Below, one piece after another: positions 7,541-16,097 of a DNA stretch of 64,000 bases (within the stretch, counting starts at the first letter, position 1; each line of letters begins with the position of its first letter). A program made the position numbers and the translations under genes. The stretch lies in assembly GCF_001890385.1 (NCBI RefSeq), contig NZ_CP018221.1, positions 979,501 through 1,043,500 on the forward strand, written 5' to 3'. Origin of the DNA: Tardibacter chloracetimidivorans. GTDB lineage: Bacteria > Pseudomonadota > Alphaproteobacteria > Sphingomonadales > Sphingomonadaceae. Below the pieces are notes generated by a model. That model was not told where the DNA came from and did no database searches. It worked only from the letters and a program-made list of their open reading frames with translations.

Positions 7541-8584
7541 CTATGATGATTGTCCAGCGGGGATGAGATCTTCCCGGCGCTGGAACTGAGTGAAGTCATT
7601 GAACACCCATCCGTTTTTGAGGGTGTCATAGATGATCGTCAGCAGCTTGCGGGCAGTGGCGATAATGGCCTTGCCGAAGCCGCGGCGCTCTCGGATGCGA
7701 TTGTGATAGCCCTTGAGATAGGGCGAGTAGCGGATGGCACTGAGCGTGCATTGCACCAGCGTGGTCCGCGCGAGGCGGTTGCCTTGTTTCGTGATGCGGC
7801 CGCGATGATCGGTTTCGTTCGACTGTCTGACGCGCGGCACGATGCCGAAGTAGGCGGCGAGCTTGTCGGCGCTGGCAAAGTCATGGACGTTGCCGATGGC
7901 GGTGAGCAGCACTGCGGCCGAGCGCGGCCCCACGCCCTTGATGCTGGTCAGCCCTTCGTAGCCGTCAAAGGTCGCGGCAACGCCTTCGATCTCGCGGTCG
8001 AGATGGGCAAGGCTGGCGCTCAGCGACAGCGCCTGCTCGCGCAGCACCTCGATCTCGATTACTTCGCAGCGGGAGAAGAGGTCCAGGTCGATGGCGGCGA
8101 GCCCTCGCTTCGATCCGAGGCTTTCCTTTTTGAGCTTCAGCCCCTTGCGCACATGCAGCGCGTGGATCTTGTTGAGCAGCCGCGTGCGCTGCTTGACCAG
8201 AACGTCGCGCGTATGGGTGAGCGAGGCCAGCTCGCTCTGGTCCTGCGTCCTGGCCCGCGTCTCGGGCAGCATGTCCTTGGACAGGAACAGTGCAAGCGCC
8301 GCAGCGTCGTTGCGGTCGGTCTTCTTCACCGACTTCCTGATCACCTTGAACTGCGATGGATTGACCACCACCACCCGCCCGACGCAGGGCAGCACCTGAT
8401 CGCGGAACCAGGCGCTGTTGCCGGTCGCCTCGATCGCCACCTCGTCGTCGGCGTCGAGGCTCAGGCAGAATCGCTCCATGTCGGCGGCCGACAACGTGAG
8501 CGTCTCGAAGCTCTGAGCCCCGTCCGGCTCGCGCCGGCACACCGTGATGCTGTTCTGATGAAGATCGACACCGATAAAGGACAT
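7541..8584 (-). CDS. IS110-family transposase (DEDD recombinase)
   Basis: A 347-residue protein. The N-terminal DEDD/RuvC-like domain shows IGVDLHQNSITVCRREPDG (first Asp), VAIEATGNSAWF (Glu) and SVKKTDRNDAAALALF (the two Asp). The C-terminal transposase_20 domain has IKGVGPRSAAVLLTAIGN, DKLAAYFGIVPRVRQSNETD and the Ser-containing RITKQGNRLARTTLVQC. All catalytic parts appear intact, so it may be active. The ATG at 8584 (MSFIGVDL) is chosen; an upstream extension of the frame lies in the non-coding end. Confidence 0.93.
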   Translation of the reverse strand: MSFIGVDLHQNSITVCRREPDGAQSFETLTLSAADMERFCLSLDADDEVAIEATGNSAWFRDQVLPCVGRVVVVNPSQFKVIRKSVKKTDRNDAAALALFLSKDMLPETRARTQDQSELASLTHTRDVLVKQRTRLLNKIHALHVRKGLKLKKESLGSKRGLAAIDLDLFSRCEVIEIEVLREQALSLSASLAHLDREIEGVAATFDGYEGLTSIKGVGPRSAAVLLTAIGNVHDFASADKLAAYFGIVPRVRQSNETDHRGRITKQGNRLARTTLVQCTLSAIRYSPYLKGYHNRIRERRGFGKAIIATARKLLTIIYDTLKNGWVFNDFTQFQRREDLIPAGQSS

Positions 8585-8600
8585 GGCTATTCTCCGCTCG

Positions 8601-8777
8601 TTGGGTGAGGCGGAACCCTCAATGGGTGTGAACGGCCCGGCCAAACTCCTATCCGAGGTCACCGGATGCTTCCGGGCCTCAAGCTGGTCGTTCGGCGGCA
8701 GGCGGCGGGTAAGCTCCTTCACAGGGTCAAAAGCCCTAAAATGCCAATCCAGCCTGCAACCTATCCGCCTCACCCAA
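8601..8777 (-). ncRNA. Candidate IS110 bridge RNA region
   Basis: The non-coding end upstream of the transposase contains a perfect 14-bp inverted repeat, TTGGGTGAGGCGGA (8601-8614) and TCCGCCTCACCCAA (8764-8777), enclosing about 150 bp. IS110 elements are known to express a structured bridge RNA from this end that guides target and donor recognition. The long closing stem fits a structured RNA, but folding and expression are not shown, and RNA ends and strand are inferred. Confidence 0.5.
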
Positions 8778-8833
8778 TGCTCTAGCATCGGGCGCCAAGA
8801 CCGCTCACCGCTCATTCATGCCAGCTCCTTTAT

Positions 8834-10093
8834 TCAGGACCGAAGATATCGAGTGAGGGCGAGGTCGCCCGCTTCAATGGCGGGCGGTTCGCCACTGATG
8901 AGGCTGTTCAGCAGGTGGCCCGAACCGCACGCCATGGTCCATCCAAGCGTCCCATGACCGATGTTGAGATATAGGTTCGGGATTTCGGTTGGGCCGACGA
9001 TTGGCGGTCCATCCGGGGTCATCGGGCGAAAGCCCGACCAGAAGGACATTCCGCTGGCACGCGCTGCATCAGGAAACAGGTCGGATAGACAATGGACCAG
9101 CGTTGCACGGCGACGCTCAGGCAGATCAGTTGAAAAACCCGATATTTCCGCCATCCCGCCTACGCGAATGCGATCGCCTAGGCGGGTTATCGCAATCTTG
9201 CATGTTTCATCGAGCAGCGTGGACACGGGCGCCCGCGAGGGATCGGCGATTTGCGCCGTGAGCGAATAGCCCTTGACGGGATAGACCGGGATGTCGATCC
9301 CTAGTGGCCGGAGCAGGGCCGGACCGTGCGCAGCGAGCGCGACGACATAGCGATCTGCCGTGACCATCCCCTTATCGGTTTGAACCCGCGCGATCTGCCC
9401 GCGCTCCACATGGATCTTCTCGATGCGGTTATTATAGCGGAATTCCACGCCCTTGCCGGCGAGATACGCTGCCAGCTGCCTCGTAAACAAATGGCAATCG
9501 CCTGTTTCGTCGCCGGGCAGTTGCAACCCCCCGATGAAGCGGTCGCGCGACGCCTCAAGGCCAGGCTCAAACGCGATGCAGCCATCCTGGTCCAGGCGTT
9601 GATAGGAAACGCCATAATGTTCGAGGACCGCGATGTCCTTCGCACTTGCGCCGGCTTGCGCGGCGGTTCGAAAGAGCTGCAAAGTACCCAGGCTGCGATG
9701 ATCATATGCGATCGCGAGTGTCTGGCGCAGTTCGACGAGCTGATCCCGGCTGAACTCGGCGAGCCGTACCATGCGAGTCTTGTTAAGAGCATAGCTGGTG
9801 GCGTTGCAGTTGCGCAGCATAGCGTAGAGCCATCCTGCCATGGCCATGTCCAAGCGCGGCCTTATGATGAGCGGAGCGTGGCGCATCATCAACCATCGCA
9901 TCGCCTTCAAAGGGATGCCCGGCGCGGCCCAAGGCGAAGCATAGCCGGGCGAGATCTCGCCAGCGTTGGCGAAGCTGGTCTCAAGCGCAGCACCCGGCTG
10001 GCGGTCGATAACCACCACCTCATGGCCCGCGCGATGCAGATAATAGGCTGTCGTTACGCCGATGACGCCTGCCCCAAGCACGGCAACCTTCAT
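8834..10093 (-). CDS. dadA: D-amino acid dehydrogenase
   Basis: A 419-residue flavoprotein that oxidises D-alanine and other D-amino acids to imino/keto acids and passes electrons to the respiratory chain. The N-terminal FAD site is VAVLGAGVIGVTTAYYLHRA with the acidic end EVVVIDRQPG. Further marks are NAGEISPGYASPWAAPGIPL, GDETGDCHLFTRQLA, PVYPVKGYSLTAQI, SFWSGFRPMTPDGPPIVG and NLYLNIGHGTLGWTMACGSG. The ATG at 10093 overlaps the alr stop by four bases (ATGA). The family acts at the inner face of the cytoplasmic membrane. It forms an operon with alr, probably under the divergent Lrp-type regulator at 11351. Confidence 0.93.
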   Translation of the reverse strand: MKVAVLGAGVIGVTTAYYLHRAGHEVVVIDRQPGAALETSFANAGEISPGYASPWAAPGIPLKAMRWLMMRHAPLIIRPRLDMAMAGWLYAMLRNCNATSYALNKTRMVRLAEFSRDQLVELRQTLAIAYDHRSLGTLQLFRTAAQAGASAKDIAVLEHYGVSYQRLDQDGCIAFEPGLEASRDRFIGGLQLPGDETGDCHLFTRQLAAYLAGKGVEFRYNNRIEKIHVERGQIARVQTDKGMVTADRYVVALAAHGPALLRPLGIDIPVYPVKGYSLTAQIADPSRAPVSTLLDETCKIAITRLGDRIRVGGMAEISGFSTDLPERRRATLVHCLSDLFPDAARASGMSFWSGFRPMTPDGPPIVGPTEIPNLYLNIGHGTLGWTMACGSGHLLNSLISGEPPAIEAGDLALTRYLRS

Positions 10094-11232
10094 GACCATG
10101 CTCCCGCACTCTGGCGTTCCGAACGATGGTTCTGAACGTAGAGACGCTCGTGCCGACGACCGAGCCCTGTGAGGATCTCGTAGGGGATCGTTCCTACCGC
10201 GTCCGCCATGGCCTCCAGTGGTTGGTTCGGGCCGATCAGCTCGACGAATCCTCCTTCGCGTAGGAGGCCGTCCGGCAGACCCGAAATGTCGATGGCAAGA
10301 CTGTCCATCGAGATGCGGCCGACAAGCGGAAGGCGGTGCTTTTGATACCAGGCAGCGCCGCTCTGTGCGAACCTTCGCGAGATGCCGTCGGCATATCCGA
10401 TGCCGACGGTCGCGATCCGCATGGGACAGCGCGCAACATGGTCGAAGCCGTAGCCTATCCCCGTGCCGACTTCGATGTCGCGGATTTGGATGACGCGGGC
10501 GTCGAGGCGCACGACCGATCGCAGTTCGCCCGGCTGTGCCAATGTTGGCGCCACCCCGTATAGGGCGATGCCACACCGTGCGATGTCCAGGTGGAAGTCC
10601 GGTGTCAGGAAAGCAGCACCGCTGTTCGCGATGGAGGCCGGGATCCCCGGGAACAGGCGGTTGATCTCCTCGAAACGCGCGCGTTGCATCCGGTTTTCCT
10701 CGCGGCATGGATCATCCGCACAGGCAAGATGGGTAAGGATCAGCCGGAGATCGATATTGTCGCCGATCGCGGTCGCGCTTAGCGCTTGGGCGTCGTCGAG
10801 GGTCAGTCCGAGCCGCGACATCCCGCTGTCCACCTGCAGTGCGGCCGGGAGGCGCCGGCCCTGAGCGATCGCAAGGGCTCGCCAGCGCTCAATTTGTGCC
10901 ATTGAATTGAGGGCGGGCACAAAGCCATGCTCGGCACAGACAGGCTCGCAATCAGGATCCAGGCCGTTGAGGATGACGATCTCGCATGTCGGATCGACAA
11001 CCGACATCAGGTCGAGTGCCTCCGCCAGATGCGCCGTGAAAAACAGCCTGCAGCCTGCAGCCTGCAGCGCCTCAACGACTGGCACCGCTCCCAAACCATA
11101 AGCGTTGGCTTTCACGACCGCGCCGCACGCCGCAGGCGCCAGCTTGCGGGACAGGGAAGCATAATTTCCGCTCAATGCGTCGAGATCGACGATTAACCGA
11201 CTAGCCGTGGCCGGACAGATGCTGCGTACCAA
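10090..11232 (-). CDS. Alanine racemase (catabolic context)
   Basis: A 380-residue PLP enzyme interconverting L- and D-alanine. The Schiff-base lysine is in GAVVKANAYGLGAVP; the catalytic Tyr lies in VGIGYADGISRRF; PYEILTGLGRRHERLY closes the C-terminal beta domain. It is the first gene of an alr-dadA(-ridA) operon, which is the arrangement of catabolic DadX rather than cell-wall Alr. A divergent Lrp-type regulator starts 118 bases away. I leave the symbol open between alr and dadX. Confidence 0.9.
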   Translation of the reverse strand: MVRSICPATASRLIVDLDALSGNYASLSRKLAPAACGAVVKANAYGLGAVPVVEALQAAGCRLFFTAHLAEALDLMSVVDPTCEIVILNGLDPDCEPVCAEHGFVPALNSMAQIERWRALAIAQGRRLPAALQVDSGMSRLGLTLDDAQALSATAIGDNIDLRLILTHLACADDPCREENRMQRARFEEINRLFPGIPASIANSGAAFLTPDFHLDIARCGIALYGVAPTLAQPGELRSVVRLDARVIQIRDIEVGTGIGYGFDHVARCPMRIATVGIGYADGISRRFAQSGAAWYQKHRLPLVGRISMDSLAIDISGLPDGLLREGGFVELIGPNQPLEAMADAVGTIPYEILTGLGRRHERLYVQNHRSERQSAGAWS

Positions 11233-11350
11233 TTTGCCTTCCTCTCGAAGAAAGCATAACGCTGATCTTGATCACTTAATGGTCGTATTGTGCTCGAATT
11301 GGCGAAATGCACCGCCTCATCGACATAATTCGTCGTAGAATGGTGAAAAC

Positions 11351-11800
11351 GTGATGGCCGGTATCGATGATTATGATCGCAAGATCCTGACACAGCTGCG
11401 GCTCAATGCCCGTGTCACCAACCAGGTGCTCGGAGAGGCGGTCGGCTTGTCGCCATCGGCCTGCTTGCGTCGCGTGCGCAACCTCGAACAAAGCGGCGCC
11501 ATCCGTGGATACACCATCTTGCTCGGAGGCTCGCTGCCCGAAGAGGGGACAACGGCCATGGTCCAAGTCACGCTGGCGCAGCAAACGCAGGATTGTCTCA
11601 ACCGTTTCGAGGCGGCGGTGCGCGGGCATCCGGAGATCCGCGAATGGTATTTAATGACAGGCGAAGGAGACTATTTCCTGCGAATCCAAATTGCAGGTAT
11701 CGACGATTACGAACGGTTCCATCGGGAAGTGCTGTCCCTATTGCCGGGTGTGATCCGGATCACCAGCAGTTTTGCGATGCGAAGTGGGCGGCGCGGATAG
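11351..11800 (+). CDS. Lrp/AsnC-family regulator of the alr-dadA operon
   Basis: A 149-residue protein. The N-terminal winged helix-turn-helix reads DDYDRKILTQLRLNARVTNQ then SPSACLRRVRNLEQSGAIRG, followed by the RAM ligand-binding domain (VQVTLAQQTQDCLNRFEAAV, EWYLMTGEGDYFLRIQIAGI). The alternatives GTG 11351 and ATG 11354 are adjacent. It is divergent from alr-dadA, and Lrp-type proteins typically activate dad genes in response to alanine, so it is the likely local regulator. Confidence 0.88.
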   Translation: MMAGIDDYDRKILTQLRLNARVTNQVLGEAVGLSPSACLRRVRNLEQSGAIRGYTILLGGSLPEEGTTAMVQVTLAQQTQDCLNRFEAAVRGHPEIREWYLMTGEGDYFLRIQIAGIDDYERFHREVLSLLPGVIRITSSFAMRSGRRG

Positions 11801-11811
11801 GCCGCGGCGGT

Positions 11812-13428
11812 TCAGAGTGTGAGTGCGGGAGGGGCATCGAAATTGTCGGCGCGCGCGAACCGCCAGTTCTGCGCGTAAAATCCGTCGTTCAGGCCAGGAG
11901 CGAGCAGAGCACCTTTTTCCAGAAAGACGTGGAGCTGAGCGAACTGCTGCACCTTGGTGGTGCTGACGCGGCGCACCAGATGGTGCGGCCCTAACTCGGA
12001 AGGGTGTCGCAGACCGGCGGCGGCCAGGATTTCCGCAAGGGCCCGCAAGGAATTGGCGTGGAAGTGCTGCACACGCATGGCCTTGTCGCCGACGACAAGA
12101 CCGCGCTGGCGGCGTTCACTCTGTGTCGCGACCCCGGTCGGGCAGCGGTTGGTATTGCAGGACAGCGATTGCACGCATCCGAGCGCGAACATGAAGCCGC
12201 GCGCGCTGTTCACCCAGTCCGCGCCGATGGCGAGCACGCTTGCGATATCGAAGGCGCTGATGATCTTGCCCGCCGCGCCGATCCTGATCCGATCGCGGAT
12301 GCCCGCACCCGTCAGCACATTGTGGACGAACAACAGGCCCTCGCGCATGGGGACGCCGATATGGTTCGAGAATTCCGACGGCGCGGCGCCGGTGCCGCCC
12401 TCGGCGCCATCGACGACGATGAAATCGGGGAAGATCCCTGTTTCCAACATCGCCTTCACCATCCCCATGAACTCCCAGGGATGGCCGATGCAGAGCTTGA
12501 ACCCCACGGGCTTGCCACCCGAGAGCGACCGCAGCTCCGCGATAAACATCATCATCTCCAGAGGTGTCGAAAAGGCGGAATGGCGCGCCGGAGAAATACA
12601 ATCCTGCCCCGCGCTGACATGGCGCGTCGCAGCGATCTCAGGGGTGACCTTGGCCGCCGGGAGAATACCGCGATGGCCAGGCTTCGCGCCCTGACTGAGC
12701 TTGAGCTCGATCATGCGGACCTGCTCCGAGGCGGCCTGCGCTGCAAAACTCTCAGGGTCGAAGCGGCCGAGCGCATCGCGGCAGCCGAAATAGCCGCTCC
12801 CGATCTCCCACACCAGATCACCTCCCGCTTCGCGATGATAGGAGCTGATGCTGCCTTCGCCGGTATCATGATAGAAGCCGCCTAGCTTCGCGCCCCGGTT
12901 GAGGGCGCGGATCGCATTGGCCGACAACGAGCCGAAACTCATCGCCGAGATGTTCAGGATCGACGCGCTGTAAGGTTCTGCGCACTGACCGCCGCCAATG
13001 ACAATCCGGAAATCTCTGGGATCGGGGACGTCGACCGACCTGGTCGAGTGGCTGATGAACTCATAGCCATCCTGATAGACGTCAAGCAGCGTGCCGAATG
13101 GCTGATCGTCCTGCTCAACCTTGGCACGCCGATAGACGAGAGATCGCTGTGCCCTCGAGAAGGGAACCGCCTCTTCATCCGCCTCGAAAAGATATTGACG
13201 CAGCGCGGGCCGTACGGCCTCCACCAGCCAGCGGATATGCGCGATGATCGGATAGTTGCGCCGCAAGCTATGTTTGGGCTGCCGCCAGTCCCAGGCGCCC
13301 AGGGCAACCAGCAGTGATGCGACAAGGGCAAGGCTCCACAAGCCATGATTATGCGGCACGAGCGCGAAGGCGGTCAGCGCGATGACGGCGCACAGCGCCC
13401 AGGCGGCGACGCGACCGACCTCTCTCAT
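11812..13428 (-). CDS. FMN-binding glutamate synthase-family protein
   Basis: A 538-residue membrane-anchored protein with the central FMN/Fe-S domain of glutamate synthase (GltB_2 type) but without the amidotransferase domain. Two N-terminal hydrophobic segments (about residues 8-50) are followed by NISAMSFGSLSANAIRALNR, GGFYHDTGEGSISSYHREAG, the flavin loop PDFIVVDGAEGGTGAAPSEF, and a cysteine cluster CVQSLSCNTNRCPTGVAT for a 3Fe-4S centre. The physiological substrate of this stand-alone family is not established. It ends 11 bases from the Lrp gene (convergent) and overlaps the next upstream gene by four bases, so it is cotranscribed with the pseudouridine synthase. Confidence 0.85.
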   Translation of the reverse strand: MREVGRVAAWALCAVIALTAFALVPHNHGLWSLALVASLLVALGAWDWRQPKHSLRRNYPIIAHIRWLVEAVRPALRQYLFEADEEAVPFSRAQRSLVYRRAKVEQDDQPFGTLLDVYQDGYEFISHSTRSVDVPDPRDFRIVIGGGQCAEPYSASILNISAMSFGSLSANAIRALNRGAKLGGFYHDTGEGSISSYHREAGGDLVWEIGSGYFGCRDALGRFDPESFAAQAASEQVRMIELKLSQGAKPGHRGILPAAKVTPEIAATRHVSAGQDCISPARHSAFSTPLEMMMFIAELRSLSGGKPVGFKLCIGHPWEFMGMVKAMLETGIFPDFIVVDGAEGGTGAAPSEFSNHIGVPMREGLLFVHNVLTGAGIRDRIRIGAAGKIISAFDIASVLAIGADWVNSARGFMFALGCVQSLSCNTNRCPTGVATQSERRQRGLVVGDKAMRVQHFHANSLRALAEILAAAGLRHPSELGPHHLVRRVSTTKVQQFAQLHVFLEKGALLAPGLNDGFYAQNWRFARADNFDAPPALTL

Positions 13429-14219
13429 GCCGCTGGCCCGGAAGAAGGTTCGATCGACCGCAATGCTGAAGCGCCGTCGAACAGGGCAATCCCGCCCTTC
13501 GGTAAGTCGCCGAGCGGAAGGCCCGCAAACGCCACGCGCACCAGGCGCATGACGCTCAGCCCTTTAGCAGCGAGGATCCGGCGAATCTGACGGTTACGGC
13601 CCTCGGTGAGGACGATCTCCAGCCAGCAGCTGCGCGGTCCGCGACGCAGGAGACGCACGGACGCGGTGGTCAATATATCCGCGCCATCCTCGACCGGATG
13701 CGCGATGGCGAGGACATCGTCCAATTCGAGCGCACGGTCGACTTTGACATGATAGCACTTCCTCACGCCGTTCAGAGGATTGAGGAGGCGCTCGGACCAA
13801 AGGGTATCGTTGGTCATGAGCAGCAGCCCCTCGCTTGCCCGATCCAGGCGTCCGACGGGGAACAGGAACGGCAGGTCTTCGGGCATGCAGTCATATACGG
13901 TGGGGCGGCCGCTCGGATCGCGATAGGTGGTGACATACCCGCGTGGCTTATTGAGTTTCAGATAAATTTTCGGCTCGTCGCGCAGCCGCTCGCCATCGAC
14001 GACGATCCGCGCAGTCTTCAGATCTACGCGTTGCCGCATCGATCGTGCAACGCGACCATCGACCATAACGCGGCCTGACTCGATCAGCGCTGTGGCTTCA
14101 GTTCGTGAACAAAAACCAAGCTTCGACAGAGCGCGTGGAAGGCTGGCGACATCGGCCGATGGTCGAGCCCGCCCTCGTTTTACGGGAGAGGCACCCGTAT
14201 TGGATCTGGGAAACGACAT
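13425..14219 (-). CDS. Pseudouridine synthase of the RsuA/RluE/RluF group
   Basis: A 264-residue enzyme that isomerises uridine in rRNA. An N-terminal S4 RNA-binding domain (LPRALSKLGFCSRTEATALI, then ESGRVMVDGRVARS) is followed by the catalytic domain with YLKLNKPRGYVTTYRDPSGR and the active-site Asp in FPVGRLDRASEGLLLMTNDT, then WLEIVLTEGRNRQIRRILAA. The exact rRNA position cannot be read from the sequence. It overlaps the glutamate-synthase-like gene by four bases. It is probably an additional copy to the core genome enzymes. Confidence 0.9.
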   Translation of the reverse strand: MSFPRSNTGASPVKRGRARPSADVASLPRALSKLGFCSRTEATALIESGRVMVDGRVARSMRQRVDLKTARIVVDGERLRDEPKIYLKLNKPRGYVTTYRDPSGRPTVYDCMPEDLPFLFPVGRLDRASEGLLLMTNDTLWSERLLNPLNGVRKCYHVKVDRALELDDVLAIAHPVEDGADILTTASVRLLRRGPRSCWLEIVLTEGRNRQIRRILAAKGLSVMRLVRVAFAGLPLGDLPKGGIALFDGASALRSIEPSSGPAA

Positions 14220-14295
14220 GGGAGCCTATCAACGTAGCGGAGCCGCATGCGCTGGCATGCAGCTCCGGCGGTACAAGGAGCCGTGCAAACGCGGC

Positions 14296-14508
14296 TTAAT
14301 GGAGTGTGCGATTTGCTGGGTCGCCCGCTTCCAACAGTTTCCGGGCGAACTCCCCGACGCTGTGGGCTAGGCTCTTCGCGCGGCGGAACGTCTGCTTCTC
14401 GAGCGCGCGAAATTTAGGTTCTGACGCATGAAACTTATAGCCTCCGCGACAGCGGATCGCGATGCCTACAACGCGGCGATTGGCTTCCACCACAAAAGAG
14501 TCCGACAT
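14296..14508 (-). CDS. Small hypothetical protein
   Basis: A 70-residue protein that begins MSDSFVVEANRRVVGIAIRC, continues with a Lys/Phe/Arg-rich middle (KFRALEKQTFRRAKSLAHSV) and ends in NRTLH. A good ribosome-binding site (GGAGGTC) sits just before the ATG, which supports it being real. No membrane segment or known domain. It precedes the pseudouridine synthase by 76 bases on the same strand. Confidence 0.6.
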   Translation of the reverse strand: MSDSFVVEANRRVVGIAIRCRGGYKFHASEPKFRALEKQTFRRAKSLAHSVGEFARKLLEAGDPANRTLH

Positions 14509-14933
14509 TCTGACCTCCGGTCTATGCCGTCGGCTGCAGGTCGGTTGAGCGGAACGAGCAGTCGGCGGCTTACATCAAGTGACAGGAGTGGCCCCGGTCG
14601 TGCCAGCGAAGGGCAGGCGCCGGCCGGGGCTCAGGAGCCCGCGACGATGCTGCCGGCTTGAAGCTCGCGAGAGCGTCGGAAAGAAAAACTGCTCATAACA
14701 AGAAGATCGGTATTCCAGCAGGGTTAGTCAAGGTCAGGGCGATGGATTGACATCGACCCCATTTAGTCCATCTTGAGTGGTGATATGTCTAATGTCGTGT
14801 CCATTGGGCGCTTGACGCACCACGCAGGCCGCCAGCTCCGAGGCTAGCCTCCCCGAGCCCATTACAGGGCTCGGGGTCATCACCCTTCCCATAGGTCGAT
14901 GGAGGCGGCGGCGAACGCCGCCGGGAGCATGAC
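14509..14933. other. Intergenic region with strong hairpin
   Basis: About 425 bases without a supported gene. It contains a perfect 10-bp stem, CCCCGAGCCC (14851-14860) / GGGCTCGGGG (14867-14876), with loop ATTACA, and further on GGCGGCG/CGCCGCC. The hairpin could end a transcript or fold in the leader of the small gene at 14934. It also holds the promoter for the minus-strand operon at 14508. Confidence 0.5.
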
Positions 14934-15095
14934 ATGAATAAGAATCGAAAAGACGTGGCGTCCGCGAAGGACGAGGCGCGTACCGGTACGACGCAGACTG
15001 CGGACGCGAGGGTCGTTGTGCCCTTCGCGTCCCAGCGCAAGTCAGCCCCGCCTATCCCGGACGAGGAGGACCCTGACCCGCCGGCAGCGGCGTGA
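14934..15095 (+). CDS. Short hypothetical protein, disordered
   Basis: A 53-residue frame with ATG start preceded by GGGAGC: MNKNRKDVASAKDEARTGTT, then a mixed stretch and an acidic/proline end (PIPDEEDPDPPAAA). The composition suggests an unfolded peptide. It is too short to be sure. It is followed by two further genes of unknown function on the same strand. Confidence 0.4.
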   Translation: MNKNRKDVASAKDEARTGTTQTADARVVVPFASQRKSAPPIPDEEDPDPPAAA

Positions 15096-15117
15096 AGCGC
15101 TGGCTTGGGTCCATCCG

Positions 15118-15681
15118 ATGGAGAAGAAATTGTCGAGTAATACCGCGTGTCAGGCTGACCTTTTGGTCGACTTGATAGACCGGGCTGCGCGGCGTGCGGA
15201 TGATGTGCTGCGCCTGCCCTCCGGCATCCTGATCGCGAAGCGCGTTGAGGATGATGGCTTGAGCCGGATCGAAAGACTGGAGTTATCGCCGCAGGCCGAT
15301 GACCAGTTGCTTGCACTTGCCTTCCGCCGAGCAGGTCGGCTTGACGGAACGGACCTGCGGGAAGACTTGATCCAGGTCTTTGAGTCCGGACTTTCGAGCT
15401 TTACGGTTGAAGCCCATCGCCGCGCTGTCATGGCGGATCTACCGGGTTCCGGATTGCCCCTGGCTGCCGCGGCCCGGGCCGTCGACGCGTTGATCGAAGC
15501 CGAAAATCTGTCCTGCATACGTGACCGATCCGCATTCTTCCGCGCCTATGCAGACCTCTATGCCGATTTGTGGTGCGATCCACGAATAGGGGCTCCGATT
15601 TCGGTGCGGCGTATCATGGTAACAATGGTCACACGGCTCCATGAATTGGCCTGCGGGGGGGCATCGCTGGAGGGCAGATGA
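15118..15681 (+). CDS. Hypothetical alpha-helical protein
   Basis: A 187-residue soluble protein starting MEKKLSSNTACQADLLVDLI; the frame extends further upstream but the early part is Arg-rich and atypical, so the ATG at 15118 is preferred. Its stretches (ADDVLRLPSGILIAKRVEDD, DQLLALAFRRAGRLDGTDLR, AHRRAVMADLPGSGLPLAAA) look like a compact helical fold. I do not recognise a family. Only three bases separate it from the next gene. Confidence 0.6.
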   Translation: MEKKLSSNTACQADLLVDLIDRAARRADDVLRLPSGILIAKRVEDDGLSRIERLELSPQADDQLLALAFRRAGRLDGTDLREDLIQVFESGLSSFTVEAHRRAVMADLPGSGLPLAAAARAVDALIEAENLSCIRDRSAFFRAYADLYADLWCDPRIGAPISVRRIMVTMVTRLHELACGGASLEGR

Positions 15682-15684
15682 GCC

Positions 15685-15885
15685 ATGCCCGATATCCGGA
15701 CACCGTTTCTCTGGTGGCCCTTCACCCTTGATGAAATCCTAGGATGGGTGGTCATCTTGGTCGTCGTCATGCTCTACGCAGTGACGTTCGCGCTCACCCG
15801 GCCTGCCAAGCGGCGCTGGTGGACGACGGCCGTAGTCACTCTTGCGCTTATGGCGGGACTGATCTGGATCAGTCCTCGTGCATAG
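15685..15885 (+). CDS. Small membrane protein with two transmembrane segments
   Basis: A 66-residue protein. Segment 1 is about residues 20-37 (WVVILVVVMLYAVTFAL) and segment 2 about 47-61 (TAVVTLALMAGLIWI), joined by a short basic loop (TRPAKRRWW). The pattern predicts an inner-membrane hairpin with the basic loop in the cytoplasm. It follows the gene at 15118 by three bases and must be cotranscribed. Function unknown. Confidence 0.65.
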   Translation: MPDIRTPFLWWPFTLDEILGWVVILVVVMLYAVTFALTRPAKRRWWTTAVVTLALMAGLIWISPRA

Positions 15886-16097
15886 CCGAGGCGGTGGCTT
15901 CTGGATCCCTTTTCAGGTGCGGCGAGGCAGCTGCCCGCAACACGAGAGAATTTGGTCTGGGCAACCGACGGGCGCCCAGATCCTCCAACGGTTCGGCGGT
16001 GCCTGACCTTATCCGAAGGATCTAGCGGCGGCTCAGCGTCCGCGTCCTGGTGCCGACGGGGTTACAGCCGCTCGATCAGTCGCACCGGATCAGCAAT

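Larger units (their letters stand above)
7541..8820 (-). mobile_element. IS110-family insertion sequence
   Basis: The transposase (7541-8584) plus about 235 bp of non-coding DNA upstream of it. IS110 elements lack terminal inverted repeats and usually make no target duplication, so the exact ends cannot be read; they must lie between ridA (ends 7531) and the dadA stop at 8834. The long non-coding end is where bridge RNA is encoded in this family. Confidence 0.85.

Noticed and set aside
8585-8815. Open frame extending the IS110 transposase upstream by 77 codons
   Set aside because: It covers the non-coding end with the inverted repeats; IS110 transposases start at the MSFIGVDL-like position.
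10100-10708. Long upstream extension of the dadA frame
   Set aside because: It lies entirely antisense-in-frame to alr coding sequence on the same strand; the ATGA overlap defines the dadA start.
14789-15316. Minus-strand frame of 175 codons
   Set aside because: Ser/Gly/Arg-rich composition with no start signal; it is a shadow of the plus-strand genes at 14934 and 15118.
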